Positions 9,232 to 16,707 of a stretch of 64,000 nucleotides of DNA are shown piece after piece. Source of the stretch: Patiriisocius sp047730165 (GTDB lineage Bacteria; Bacteroidota; Bacteroidia; Flavobacteriales; Flavobacteriaceae). How positions within the stretch are numbered: the stretch's first letter is position 1; every line of letters starts with the position of its first letter. Both the position numbers and the translations under genes were made by a program. The stretch is taken from assembly GCF_047730165.1 (NCBI RefSeq), contig NZ_CP159834.1, positions 1,116,001 through 1,180,000 of the forward strand, read 5' to 3'. The notes beneath the pieces were generated by a model. That model searched no databases, was not told where the DNA came from, and saw nothing but the letters and a program-made list of their open reading frames with translations.

Positions 9232-10053
9232 TTATTCTGTAGTGCTTTCTAACACTTTGTTTTCATAAAAATCGAGATACGATCGCTCTAAATCCTCTGG
9301 CTTCTGAAATGGTAACACTGGAATATTCCTAGACTTAATAAAACTATTTATCTCTTCAGATACTTCTTCAGATCCCATAATCACAGCATCAGAATTTTTA
9401 ACAGCAAGCTTCATCAGGTTGATGTAATTAGGTGTCTTTAATTCTTCTAAGTTTTCTTCTTCCATTCCGTCATAAAGTACTTTGTCTAGTACTTTTTCAT
9501 TCAAGGTTCCAGTAAACCCTTGATTGTATACAGATGTAATGATTTTACTGTTCTCAAATAACGGCTCATTTCCGTAGTAATTACGCAAATACAAAGGTAA
9601 AAAAGAGGCTAGCCATCCGTGTACGTGAATGATATCTGGTGACCAGTTTAATTTTTTTACCGTCTCAATAACACCTTTTGCAAAAAAGATAGCACGCTCG
9701 TCATTATCCTTAAAATAATTGCCATCTTCATCGGCATACATCGCTTTTCGCTTAAAGTAATCTTCATTGTCTATAAAATAGACTTGCATTCTCTCTTTAG
9801 GGATAGATGCAACTTTAATAATTAGTGGCATATCCAGATCATTAATGACCAAGTTCATGCCTGAGAGACGAATCACCTCGTGTAACTGGTGGCGACGCTC
9901 GTTAATATTACCGTAACGTGGCATAAATATTCTAATTTGCCCTCCGTTGTTATTCACCATTCTAGGGGCTTCAAACGACATCGAAGAAATCTCGGTCTCA
10001 GGTAAATAAGGTATTACTTCTGAGGACACATACAAGATTCTTTTATCTTTCAT
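9232..10053 (-). CDS. Starch/glycogen synthase N-terminal-like protein (GT5), lacking the C-terminal domain
   Basis: A 273-residue protein whose start RILYVSSEVIPYLPE, the GGQIRIFMPRYGNI segment and DIIHVHGWLASFLPLYL match the N-terminal Rossmann domain of GT5 glycogen/starch synthases. Normal GT5 enzymes are about 480 residues and carry a KTGGL ADP-glucose motif right after the first strand; here that position reads LPETEISSM, and the whole C-terminal nucleotide-sugar domain is missing. The frame ends naturally and the next gene starts 4 bases later, so this is not an obvious recent truncation. Catalysis as a normal glycogen synthase is unlikely; a binding or regulatory role is possible. A minus-strand TAATTTTG box at 10183-10176 is the likely promoter. 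Confidence 0.75.
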   Translation of the reverse strand: MKDKRILYVSSEVIPYLPETEISSMSFEAPRMVNNNGGQIRIFMPRYGNINERRHQLHEVIRLSGMNLVINDLDMPLIIKVASIPKERMQVYFIDNEDYFKRKAMYADEDGNYFKDNDERAIFFAKGVIETVKKLNWSPDIIHVHGWLASFLPLYLRNYYGNEPLFENSKIITSVYNQGFTGTLNEKVLDKVLYDGMEEENLEELKTPNYINLMKLAVKNSDAVIMGSEEVSEEINSFIKSRNIPVLPFQKPEDLERSYLDFYENKVLESTTE

Positions 10054-10175
10054 CTCTATTAGTTTTGAACCATTATCCTATTTTAAAAATAGCATCCTCA
10101 CGGGAGAATGACGACAAAATGCTGGGAGCATTTCATTAAAATAACGGTAAATTAGGTTATTTGTTTAAAAACATG

Positions 10176-10183
10176 CAAAATTA
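10176..10183 (-). promoter_or_regulatory. -7 promoter element for the GT5-like/DUF4270/glmS run
   Basis: The plus strand reads CAAAATTA, so the minus strand reads TAATTTTG, a perfect match to the Bacteroidota TAnnTTTG element. It would give a leader of about 120 bases. A possible -33 CAA/TTG lies near 10207. It faces away from the panC promoter 32 bases further on. Confidence 0.55.
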
Positions 10184-10214
10184 CGAAATTTTATGCAGTT
10201 CGCGCTCAATAACT

Positions 10215-10222
10215 TAATTTTG
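10215..10222 (+). promoter_or_regulatory. -7 promoter element for panC
   Basis: TAATTTTG matches TAnnTTTG exactly and lies 21 bases before the panC ATG, in the divergent region between panC and the GT5-like gene. Confidence 0.6.
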
Positions 10223-10243
10223 CTTTTCTAAGAAAACCAAGGG

Positions 10244-11092
10244 ATGAATATCTATAAAACACAAGTAGAACTTAAAGAGGCAATAACTCTTCAAAGCCCT
10301 TCAAAATTAGGTTTTGTGCCCACCATGGGCGCTTTACACGATGGACATTTATCTCTTGTTGAAAAAGCAATAGAAGAAAACGAACTTTGTGTGGTGAGCA
10401 TTTTTGTGAATCCTACACAGTTTGACAACCTAAATGACCTTAAAAAGTACCCTAGAACTATTAAAAAAGATGCAGATTTATTAAAAACGCTTAGCGATCA
10501 GATTTTAATTTACGCCCCCAACGCAGAAGATCTTTATGGTGCAAAAATAAAGTCTTCCACCTTTAAATTTGGACCTATTGCAAAAGAAATGGAAGGAGCT
10601 TACAGACTTGGCCATTTTGACGGAGTGGGTACCGTCGTGAGTTTGTTATTTGACGCGGTACAACCTACTGCGGCTTATTTTGGGGAGAAAGACTTTCAGC
10701 AATTACAGATCATTAAGAAACTAGTTGAAATTAAAGAATACAATATTCGTATCGTTGGTTGCGATATAATACGTGAAACAAATGGGCTTGCACGAAGTTC
10801 GAGAAATACAAGACTAAGCAAAGTGCAGTTTGATGAAGCCGCACTCCTTTATAAAACCCTTCAAGAAGTTAAACAAAAGTGGCAATCATCCAGCATATTG
10901 GATCTTAACGGCTTTGTAAAAAATACCTTTGAGAAGCACCATTTGTTGGATTTAGAATATTTCGTCATCGCAAATGAAGCAACATTAAAAACGGCAATAC
11001 GGAAGCGAAATACAAATACATATCGCGCATTTATTGTTGTAACCGCCGGAGAAGTAAGACTTATCGACACACTTAGTCTTGGAAAAGGATGA
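10244..11092 (+). CDS. panC: Pantothenate synthetase
   Basis: A 282-residue protein, the usual length. It joins pantoate and beta-alanine with ATP in the last step of vitamin B5 synthesis. The nucleotidyltransferase motif FVPTMGALHDGHLSLV (about residues 24-39), FVNPTQFDNLNDL, YFGEKDFQQLQIIKK and the SSRNTRLS loop are all present. panD, which supplies beta-alanine, follows after 65 bases but has its own promoter element. The gene starts at ATG 10244, 21 bases after a TAnnTTTG box. Confidence 0.97.
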   Translation: MNIYKTQVELKEAITLQSPSKLGFVPTMGALHDGHLSLVEKAIEENELCVVSIFVNPTQFDNLNDLKKYPRTIKKDADLLKTLSDQILIYAPNAEDLYGAKIKSSTFKFGPIAKEMEGAYRLGHFDGVGTVVSLLFDAVQPTAAYFGEKDFQQLQIIKKLVEIKEYNIRIVGCDIIRETNGLARSSRNTRLSKVQFDEAALLYKTLQEVKQKWQSSSILDLNGFVKNTFEKHHLLDLEYFVIANEATLKTAIRKRNTNTYRAFIVVTAGEVRLIDTLSLGKG

Positions 11093-11145
11093 AAATCAAC
11101 ACCAAGGAATAATTATTTTTTGGTTTTATTTTCTGAAATCTTAAG

Positions 11146-11153
11146 TATCTTTG
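11146..11153 (+). promoter_or_regulatory. -7 promoter element four bases before the panD start
   Basis: TATCTTTG is a perfect TAnnTTTG element. Only four bases separate it from the panD ATG, so transcription should start at or next to the start codon. A TTG that could serve as the -33 element ends at 11122, 23 bases upstream. Confidence 0.65.
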
Positions 11154-11157
11154 CCCT

Positions 11158-11505
11158 ATGCTAATACATGTAGTAAAATCTAAAATCCACAGAGTAAAAG
11201 TTACTGGTGCAGACCTAAATTATATAGGTAGTATCACCATTGATGAAGATCTTCTTGACGCCGCGAATATTGTGGAAGGAGAGAAAGTGCAGATCGTAAA
11301 TAATAATAATGGCGAACGTTTAGAAACGTATGCTATTCCTGGTCCTCGAGGAAGCGGAGAGATTACTCTTAATGGAGCAGCAGCGCGTAAAGTGGCTCCT
11401 GGTGATATCCTAATTTTGATTACCTATGCTTTGATGGGCAAAGAAGAAGCTCAAAAATTTAAGCCAAGTCTTGTCTTTCCTAATGAGGAGAACTTACTCA
11501 CATAG
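11158..11505 (+). CDS. panD: Aspartate 1-decarboxylase precursor
   Basis: A 115-residue protein. It decarboxylates aspartate to beta-alanine for PanC. The proenzyme cleaves itself between Gly24 and Ser25 (YIGSITIDEDL) to form the pyruvoyl group; Lys9, Tyr22 and the conserved YAIPGPRGSGEITLNGAAA loop (about 58-76) are also present. The product is a small cytosolic tetramer. The start ATG is four bases after a -7 promoter element, so the mRNA is probably leaderless. The flippase-like gene follows two bases after the stop. Confidence 0.97.
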   Translation: MLIHVVKSKIHRVKVTGADLNYIGSITIDEDLLDAANIVEGEKVQIVNNNNGERLETYAIPGPRGSGEITLNGAAARKVAPGDILILITYALMGKEEAQKFKPSLVFPNEENLLT

Positions 11506-11507
11506 TC

Positions 11508-12491
11508 TTGAAAAAAAAACTCTCAAAATTTTTACAAATTGCCATCCCGCTTGGGCTTGGTTTTTTTTTAATTTGGTATGTATACAGTAATTTCACTGAA
11601 GAGCAATTAGAAGACCTAAAGGCATATTTTAAAAATGCAGATTATGGCTATGTTCTTTTAGCTGTGAGTCTAAGTATTTTTAGTCATATCTCTAGAGCGT
11701 ATAGATGGTTGTTTATGCTTGAGCCTTTAGGGTATAAACCTAAGCTAGCTAATAATTTTATGACCATCTCTGTGGCCTATCTTATGAATATTTTTATCCC
11801 TAAAAGCGGTGAGGTTTCACGCGGAATTCTTATGAGCAGATATGAAAATGTGCCATTTGACAAGGGTTTTGGGACTATTATTTCAGAAAGAGTGGTAGAT
11901 CTCATTTTCCTCCTTGCATTTACTGTTCTGGCAATATCATTAAAACACGATATTCTCTACACCTATGTCACAGAGCTTATTCCAGTTCAAAAATTATTTA
12001 TTTTGGGCGGTGCTGGACTTGTGTTTTTGGTGGTAGGTTATTTACTTCTGAAATATCTAAAATTAGCTTTTGTATTAAAAATTAAAGACTTTATTACTGG
12101 CCTTAAAGATGGGGTGATGAGTATCTGGACTATGAAGAAAAAAGGGGCGTTTATTTTTCACACATTTTTAATTTGGGGTTTATATGTGCTTTCCTTCTAT
12201 ACCGCAACGCAAGCCTTAGACGCTACTTCTAGCATACCGTTTAGTACATTGATTATTGCTTTTGTGGTAGGGAGTTTTACTTTTGCTTTTACAAATAGTG
12301 GCTTCGGAACTTATCCAGCAGCTGTTGCCGGTATTCTAGCTTTATTTGCTGTTGAGTTTACTTTGGGTACTGCGTTTGGGTGGATAGTGTGGACTTCAAA
12401 TATCGCGGCAATTCTGATAATTGGAACCACTTCATTGATTGTTTTGCCCTTATATAACAAACGAAGAGTTACAAAAGAAAAAGCCCAATAA
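11508..12491 (+). CDS. Lysylphosphatidylglycerol synthase-type TM flippase family protein
   Basis: A 327-residue integral membrane protein with about eight hydrophobic segments (for example residues 8-25, 48-65, 126-142, 162-180, 214-232, 244-262, 265-290, 295-312). ISRAYRWLFML and IFIPKSGEVSRGILMSR match the PF03706 flippase-like domain (YbhN/AglD/MprF relatives). The best start is TTG at 11508, two bases after the panD stop, because the first membrane segment needs it and no in-frame ATG precedes it. It is probably cotranscribed with panD. The transported lipid or glycan is unknown. Confidence 0.85.
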   Translation: MKKKLSKFLQIAIPLGLGFFLIWYVYSNFTEEQLEDLKAYFKNADYGYVLLAVSLSIFSHISRAYRWLFMLEPLGYKPKLANNFMTISVAYLMNIFIPKSGEVSRGILMSRYENVPFDKGFGTIISERVVDLIFLLAFTVLAISLKHDILYTYVTELIPVQKLFILGGAGLVFLVVGYLLLKYLKLAFVLKIKDFITGLKDGVMSIWTMKKKGAFIFHTFLIWGLYVLSFYTATQALDATSSIPFSTLIIAFVVGSFTFAFTNSGFGTYPAAVAGILALFAVEFTLGTAFGWIVWTSNIAAILIIGTTSLIVLPLYNKRRVTKEKAQ

Positions 12492-12561
12492 TACTAGCAA
12501 TAACAAGAATTACTCCTAGTATTAAAAAGGCAAATATATATTTTTTTTTAACTAATTTCAC
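12469..12561 (-). CDS. Possible 30-residue single-span membrane peptide
   Basis: A short frame starts at GTG 12561 and stops at 12469. It encodes VKLVKKK followed by an uninterrupted hydrophobic stretch (YIFAFLILGVILVIASIIGL), the pattern of a one-span membrane peptide. It starts three bases after the stop of the decayed response regulator and overlaps the end of the flippase gene on the other strand. The length is so small that chance is a serious alternative. Confidence 0.2.
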   Translation of the reverse strand: MKLVKKKYIFAFLILGVILVIASIIGLFLL

Positions 12562-12564
12562 GTG

Positions 12565-13213
12565 TTAAGAAACTTCAGAGAGCACTAGGTTTTCAACAAA
12601 AGTTGTATTGTTAGCCCCCCATTGATGCAAAGGTTGATCACTAGGAAGACGCAATTGAGAGTTGATTAATTCTATTTCTTGATTTACAGTAGACATAGCG
12701 ATATTAAGTTTATTTGCTAGTTTGTCAGAGTTGTGATAAAACCCAACGTACGCTAGAATTTTTAATTGGAAATCTGTAAAATTACTATAGTTTTCGATTT
12801 GTTATTTATATATTTCTTCAAGCAATTCTTTAGAAAATAGTCTTCATTGTTGTGTATTTCCTCCACACAAACCTTAACCTTTTCAATAGTATTATCACAG
12901 CTTAAATAACCAGAAACATTAAATTGCTTTGCAATTACTACATCTATTTCTTCTAGCGTATTAAATACTAAGATGAACTTTATTTTAGATCTTTTTAAAT
13001 CGAGCTTGTTTAATTATGTCAACACCTAAAAGATCTTCATTTTTGGACTTAAAAGACACAAATTGTTAGATTTTCTCCATTAATATAGCGAAACGCTCTT
13101 ACACTACTAAAGTTCACTCTTAGTGATGGAATAATTTTTACCTTTTAAAATTGTTTGATGTAGGTACTTTCGTTTTCGAAATCGTGTGCGATGAAAGCTT
13201 GATTCTTTTTCAT
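12565..13213 (-). pseudogene. Decayed LuxR/NarL-type response regulator
   Basis: No intact frame exists here, but reading the minus strand across several frame changes gives a coherent protein of about 215 residues. From ATG 13213: MKKNQAFIAHDFENESTYI; then segments of a receiver-like domain (KIKFILVFNTLEEIDVVIAK, NVSGYLSCDNTIEKVKVCVE, where GYLSCD corresponds to the GYLLKD end of receiver domains); then a helix-turn-helix like LuxR proteins (FTDFQLKILAYVGFYHNSD, KLANKLNIAMSTVNQEIELI) and a stop at 12565. At least four frame breaks or stops separate the pieces, near 13145, 13065, 12990 and 12800. The number of lesions rules out one sequencing error. It is not a copy of the intact regulator at 45671-46336. 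Confidence 0.75.
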
Positions 13214-13601
13214 AGCATTTATTCGGTCTATTAAAGACTAAATAAAGCATTGAATATCAAAATAAGCGTTGGGGCCGCCTTCCGTAAGGCATTAATGATC
13301 TTAATATAGAGATTAATTTACTTTATTCTTCTAAGGTACAAAAAAAGGAATTAAATAAGAAAAATAGATTGCCTAGATACACTTGTTTCTATTTTTGTCA
13401 TCTAATAATGTACTTAATCCTATATGCTTGAGTGTATTTAAGATTTTGTAAGATAAATTCTCACCTAGTTTTGCGTTGAACTATACGTTAATTTTGGGCG
13501 TTATTTATGTTTTAAGTCGATCGCTTGAGTTTTGCCTAAAAAGCAATCAATATGTACTTTCAATTTTTATTATCTTTCACTTTTATAAAATTTCAGAAAA
13601 A

Positions 13602-14750
13602 ATGAAAAATATCTTATTACTTCTTATCGCAGTGCTTTCTTATGGCATAGCGCCAGCTCAAACCATTTATGAAGAGTTTGAGTCAAGAAAACTGGATACC
13701 ACCAGAAGACTTAAAATACAATTGCCTCGTAATTACGAACAGAATCAAGATAAAGTATATCCTATTGTGCTTGTGCTCGATGCAGACTACCTGTTTGAGC
13801 CAGTGGCGGGAAATGTGGACTACTTTAGTTACTGGGAAGATATGCCAGAGTCTATTGTAGTAGGCGTGATACAGGGTGACACTAGGTATGACGACGCCTA
13901 TTATGATGATGTTAATTATATGCCGGTAGATAGTGGGGCTGATTTTTTTGAGTTTTTAGGACTTGAGCTTATCCCGTATATAGACTCTAAGTACCGTACG
14001 GCAAAGTTTATCATTACTGTGGGTCATGATTTTACAGCAAACTTTATTAATTATTATTTGTTTAAAGATCCGCCGTTGTTTAATGGGATTATAAGCTTGA
14101 GTCCTGATACAGCCCCATCTATGGGAGAACGCCTTCTACAACGAATTCCGGCAATAGAGAACAGAATGTTTTATTACCTCGCCACGGGTACGGATGATAT
14201 AAAGGGATTACAAGAAGCTGCCATTGAACTTGATGCTCAGCTAAAGACGGTTAAGAGTGAAAAGTTTAATTACTATTTTGACAACTTTGAAGGAGCAACG
14301 CATTACAGCCTAGTAGGTCGCGGAATACCTAATGCACTCGAAAAGATTTTTGCAGTTTACAGGCCTATTAGTAAACAACAATATACAGATGAGTTAATGA
14401 CGACGACAAAACCCATTAATGAATATTTATCAGAAAAATACCAAACAATCAAAGACCTCTTTGGCTTAGATAATCCTATTAGAGTAAACGACTATATTGC
14501 TACCGCAACAGCATCAGAAAAAAGAAAGCAGTGGGGATCTTTAAAAGCAATTGCTGCTATGGCGCAACGCGACTATCCGGATACCGTTCTTGGTGATTAT
14601 TATATGGCTCGTTTTCTTGAAGAAACGGGAGAACCTAAAAAAGCGATGCGCACTTTTCAGGGAGCGTTTAATAAAGAAGAAGTGGAGTTTATAACAATAG
14701 ATTTAATGCTCGACAAAGCAGATAAAATAAAAGAAGACTTCGGGTATTAA
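13602..14750 (+). CDS. Esterase-like alpha/beta-hydrolase protein, secreted, with no visible nucleophile serine
   Basis: A 382-residue protein starting at ATG 13602 (MKNILLLLIAVLSYGIAPAQ, a signal peptide cut after about residue 20). IQLPRNYEQNQDKVYPIVLVLDADYLF and the following segments match putative esterases of the Fes/YbbA type. At the nucleophile elbow the sequence is TVGHDFTANFIN, so the Ser of GxSxG is replaced by Asp. The C-terminal 80 residues look helical, with a TPR-like pattern. The role is therefore uncertain: a binding protein or a divergent hydrolase. An open frame extends upstream to 13476, but the signal peptide fixes the start. TATCTTTC at 13572-13579 may be a variant -7 element. 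Confidence 0.75.
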   Translation: MKNILLLLIAVLSYGIAPAQTIYEEFESRKLDTTRRLKIQLPRNYEQNQDKVYPIVLVLDADYLFEPVAGNVDYFSYWEDMPESIVVGVIQGDTRYDDAYYDDVNYMPVDSGADFFEFLGLELIPYIDSKYRTAKFIITVGHDFTANFINYYLFKDPPLFNGIISLSPDTAPSMGERLLQRIPAIENRMFYYLATGTDDIKGLQEAAIELDAQLKTVKSEKFNYYFDNFEGATHYSLVGRGIPNALEKIFAVYRPISKQQYTDELMTTTKPINEYLSEKYQTIKDLFGLDNPIRVNDYIATATASEKRKQWGSLKAIAAMAQRDYPDTVLGDYYMARFLEETGEPKKAMRTFQGAFNKEEVEFITIDLMLDKADKIKEDFGY

Positions 14751-15103
14751 TGTTAAAAGCCTCCAAGAGTTATGGGGGATTTTAATGTTTATTTAGCTAG
14801 AGCACATATGATTATGTCATTTAAAAATACTAAAAACTTTAATACGAGACAATACCTAGAAATAATTAAAAGTGGAAAAGGCGCGTCAATAATTAACTTG
14901 ACACGCCTTTTTCACTTTTAATTTTTGCTTTAAAAATCACAGAGAAACAGCAATACCTGCGCTTCATGTTTTGATATTTTCGGTTCCCTATAAAGAGTCG
15001 TGTTAAAATTCATCAAACAAATAATGTTACCGTAAGAACACAAATATCTCTTTCACTTCTGAAATAATAATCAAGCAAAAAGTCCTATTTTTACATTGTA
15101 CTT
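14751..15103. other. Intergenic stretch with a terminator and no gene
   Basis: The 353 bases between the esterase-like gene and radA hold the strong hairpin at 14868-14919 and a possible -7 variant (TATTTTTA near 15085). I found no coding frame or RNA gene in it. Confidence 0.5.
14868..14919. terminator. Long hairpin, likely bidirectional terminator
   Basis: AAAAGTGGAAAAGGCG pairs with CGCCTTTTTCACTTTT, and GTCAA with TTGAC, with one unpaired base in each arm and an eight-base loop. The GC core flanked by A and T runs is typical of a rho-independent terminator, here 118 bases after the esterase-like gene. Confidence 0.75.
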
Positions 15104-16480
15104 ATGGCTAAAACAAAAACAAGTTTCTTCTGTCAAAATTGTGGCGCGTCCTTTGCAAAATGGCAAGGCCAATGTTCTTCCTGCAAAGAATGGAATACTA
15201 TTGCCGAAGAAGTCATCCAGAAAGCAGAAAAAGTAAGCTGGGAAGTGGGTGAGGCAATAAAAGCACCATTAAATAGAAGCCGAAGTGCAAAACCTCTTAA
15301 GATTTCAGAAATAAATACAGCGGCAGAGGCAAGGATGGATACCCAAAATTGCGAACTTAACCGCGTTTTAGGAGGTGGATTAGTACCAGGAAGTCTTACG
15401 CTGTTGGGCGGAGAGCCCGGTATTGGGAAGAGCACCTTGATGTTGCAAATAGCACTACAATTACCCTATAAAACGCTCTATGTTTCAGGCGAAGAAAGTG
15501 CGACACAAATAAAGATGCGAGCAGAACGGATTCATCCAGATTCTGAAAATTGCTATATCCTCACCGAAACAAAGACACAAAATATTTTTCGCAATATTGC
15601 AGAAATGGAACCAGATATTGTCGTGATAGATTCCATTCAAACACTGCACACAGATTATATAGAGAGCAGCCCAGGGAGTATTTCACAAATACGCGAGACA
15701 GCTACAGAGCTTATCAAGTTTGCAAAAGAAACAGCAACGCCTGTTATTCTTATTGGACATATCACAAAAGACGGTAACATTGCTGGGCCTAAAATATTAG
15801 AGCATATGGTGGATACCGTACTCCAGTTTGAAGGTGATCGCAATCATATTTACAGGATTTTGCGGGCTAATAAAAACCGTTTTGGAAGCACAAATGAGCT
15901 CGGTATTTATGAGATGCAAGGCAGCGGGCTTAGAGAGGTTTCTAACCCTTCGGAAATATTAATATCGAAAAATGATGAAGATTTAAGCGGGACAGCTATC
16001 GCGTCAACATTAGAAGGAATGCGCCCTTTAATGATTGAAATACAAGCCTTAGTTTCTACTGCTGTTTATGGAACCCCGCAGCGCAGTGCCACGGGATATA
16101 ATGCAAAGAGATTGAATATGATTCTTGCCGTTTTAGAAAAACGGGCAGGCTTTAAACTTGGCGCAAAAGATGTTTTCTTAAACGTCACTGGCGGAATCTC
16201 TGTAGACGATCCTGCCATAGATCTTGCCGTAGTGGCAGCGGTATTATCAAGTAATGTAGACATCGCGATTGATAAAAGAATGTGCTTTGCTGCAGAGGTA
16301 GGACTGGCAGGAGAAGTGCGCCCAGTACCCCGCGTTGATCAACGTATTCTAGAAGCAGAAAAACTAGGATTTGAAACCATCGTCATATCTAAATACTGCA
16401 AACTTCCAAAAATGAATTACGAAATTCAAATCGTGAAAGTGGCCAAGGTGCATGACGTTGTGAGACATTTGTTTGCGTAA
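15104..16480 (+). CDS. radA: DNA repair protein RadA/Sms
   Basis: A 458-residue protein, full length. RadA is a RecA-like helicase that drives branch migration in recombination. In order: an N-terminal C4 zinc finger (CQNCGASFAKWQGQCSSC, about residues 10-27), Walker A GGEPGIGKST near 101-110, the Walker B-like DIVVIDSIQTL, the RadA signature KNRFG near 257, and a C-terminal Lon-protease-like domain without the protease serine dyad (GISVDDPAIDLAV). It is a single gene with a long upstream region and is followed by a minus-strand gene. Confidence 0.97.
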   Translation: MAKTKTSFFCQNCGASFAKWQGQCSSCKEWNTIAEEVIQKAEKVSWEVGEAIKAPLNRSRSAKPLKISEINTAAEARMDTQNCELNRVLGGGLVPGSLTLLGGEPGIGKSTLMLQIALQLPYKTLYVSGEESATQIKMRAERIHPDSENCYILTETKTQNIFRNIAEMEPDIVVIDSIQTLHTDYIESSPGSISQIRETATELIKFAKETATPVILIGHITKDGNIAGPKILEHMVDTVLQFEGDRNHIYRILRANKNRFGSTNELGIYEMQGSGLREVSNPSEILISKNDEDLSGTAIASTLEGMRPLMIEIQALVSTAVYGTPQRSATGYNAKRLNMILAVLEKRAGFKLGAKDVFLNVTGGISVDDPAIDLAVVAAVLSSNVDIAIDKRMCFAAEVGLAGEVRPVPRVDQRILEAEKLGFETIVISKYCKLPKMNYEIQIVKVAKVHDVVRHLFA

Positions 16481-16707
16481 AAACCAGAGTACATAAGAAG
16501 CCTGCTTTGCATCTTGCATCAAGTACGAGCCTCTTTAGATAATTACTAAACCTATAAAATCCTTGTGTACCTTAGGGCTTTTAAAACTTACTTTATATAA
16601 TGAACAATTTATTGGCAGGCTTAGTAGGTGTCAAATAAATTTACCCTCTATTTATTGTGTGCGGAGTGCCGCTTAGATTCTAAAGGGAAAATTGAATAAA
16701 GCGGCTT

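Noticed and set aside
12492..13601. Regulatory RNA or small-gene region between flippase and esterase
   Set aside because: Most of it is accounted for by the decayed response regulator; no structured RNA was evident in the remaining 260 bases.
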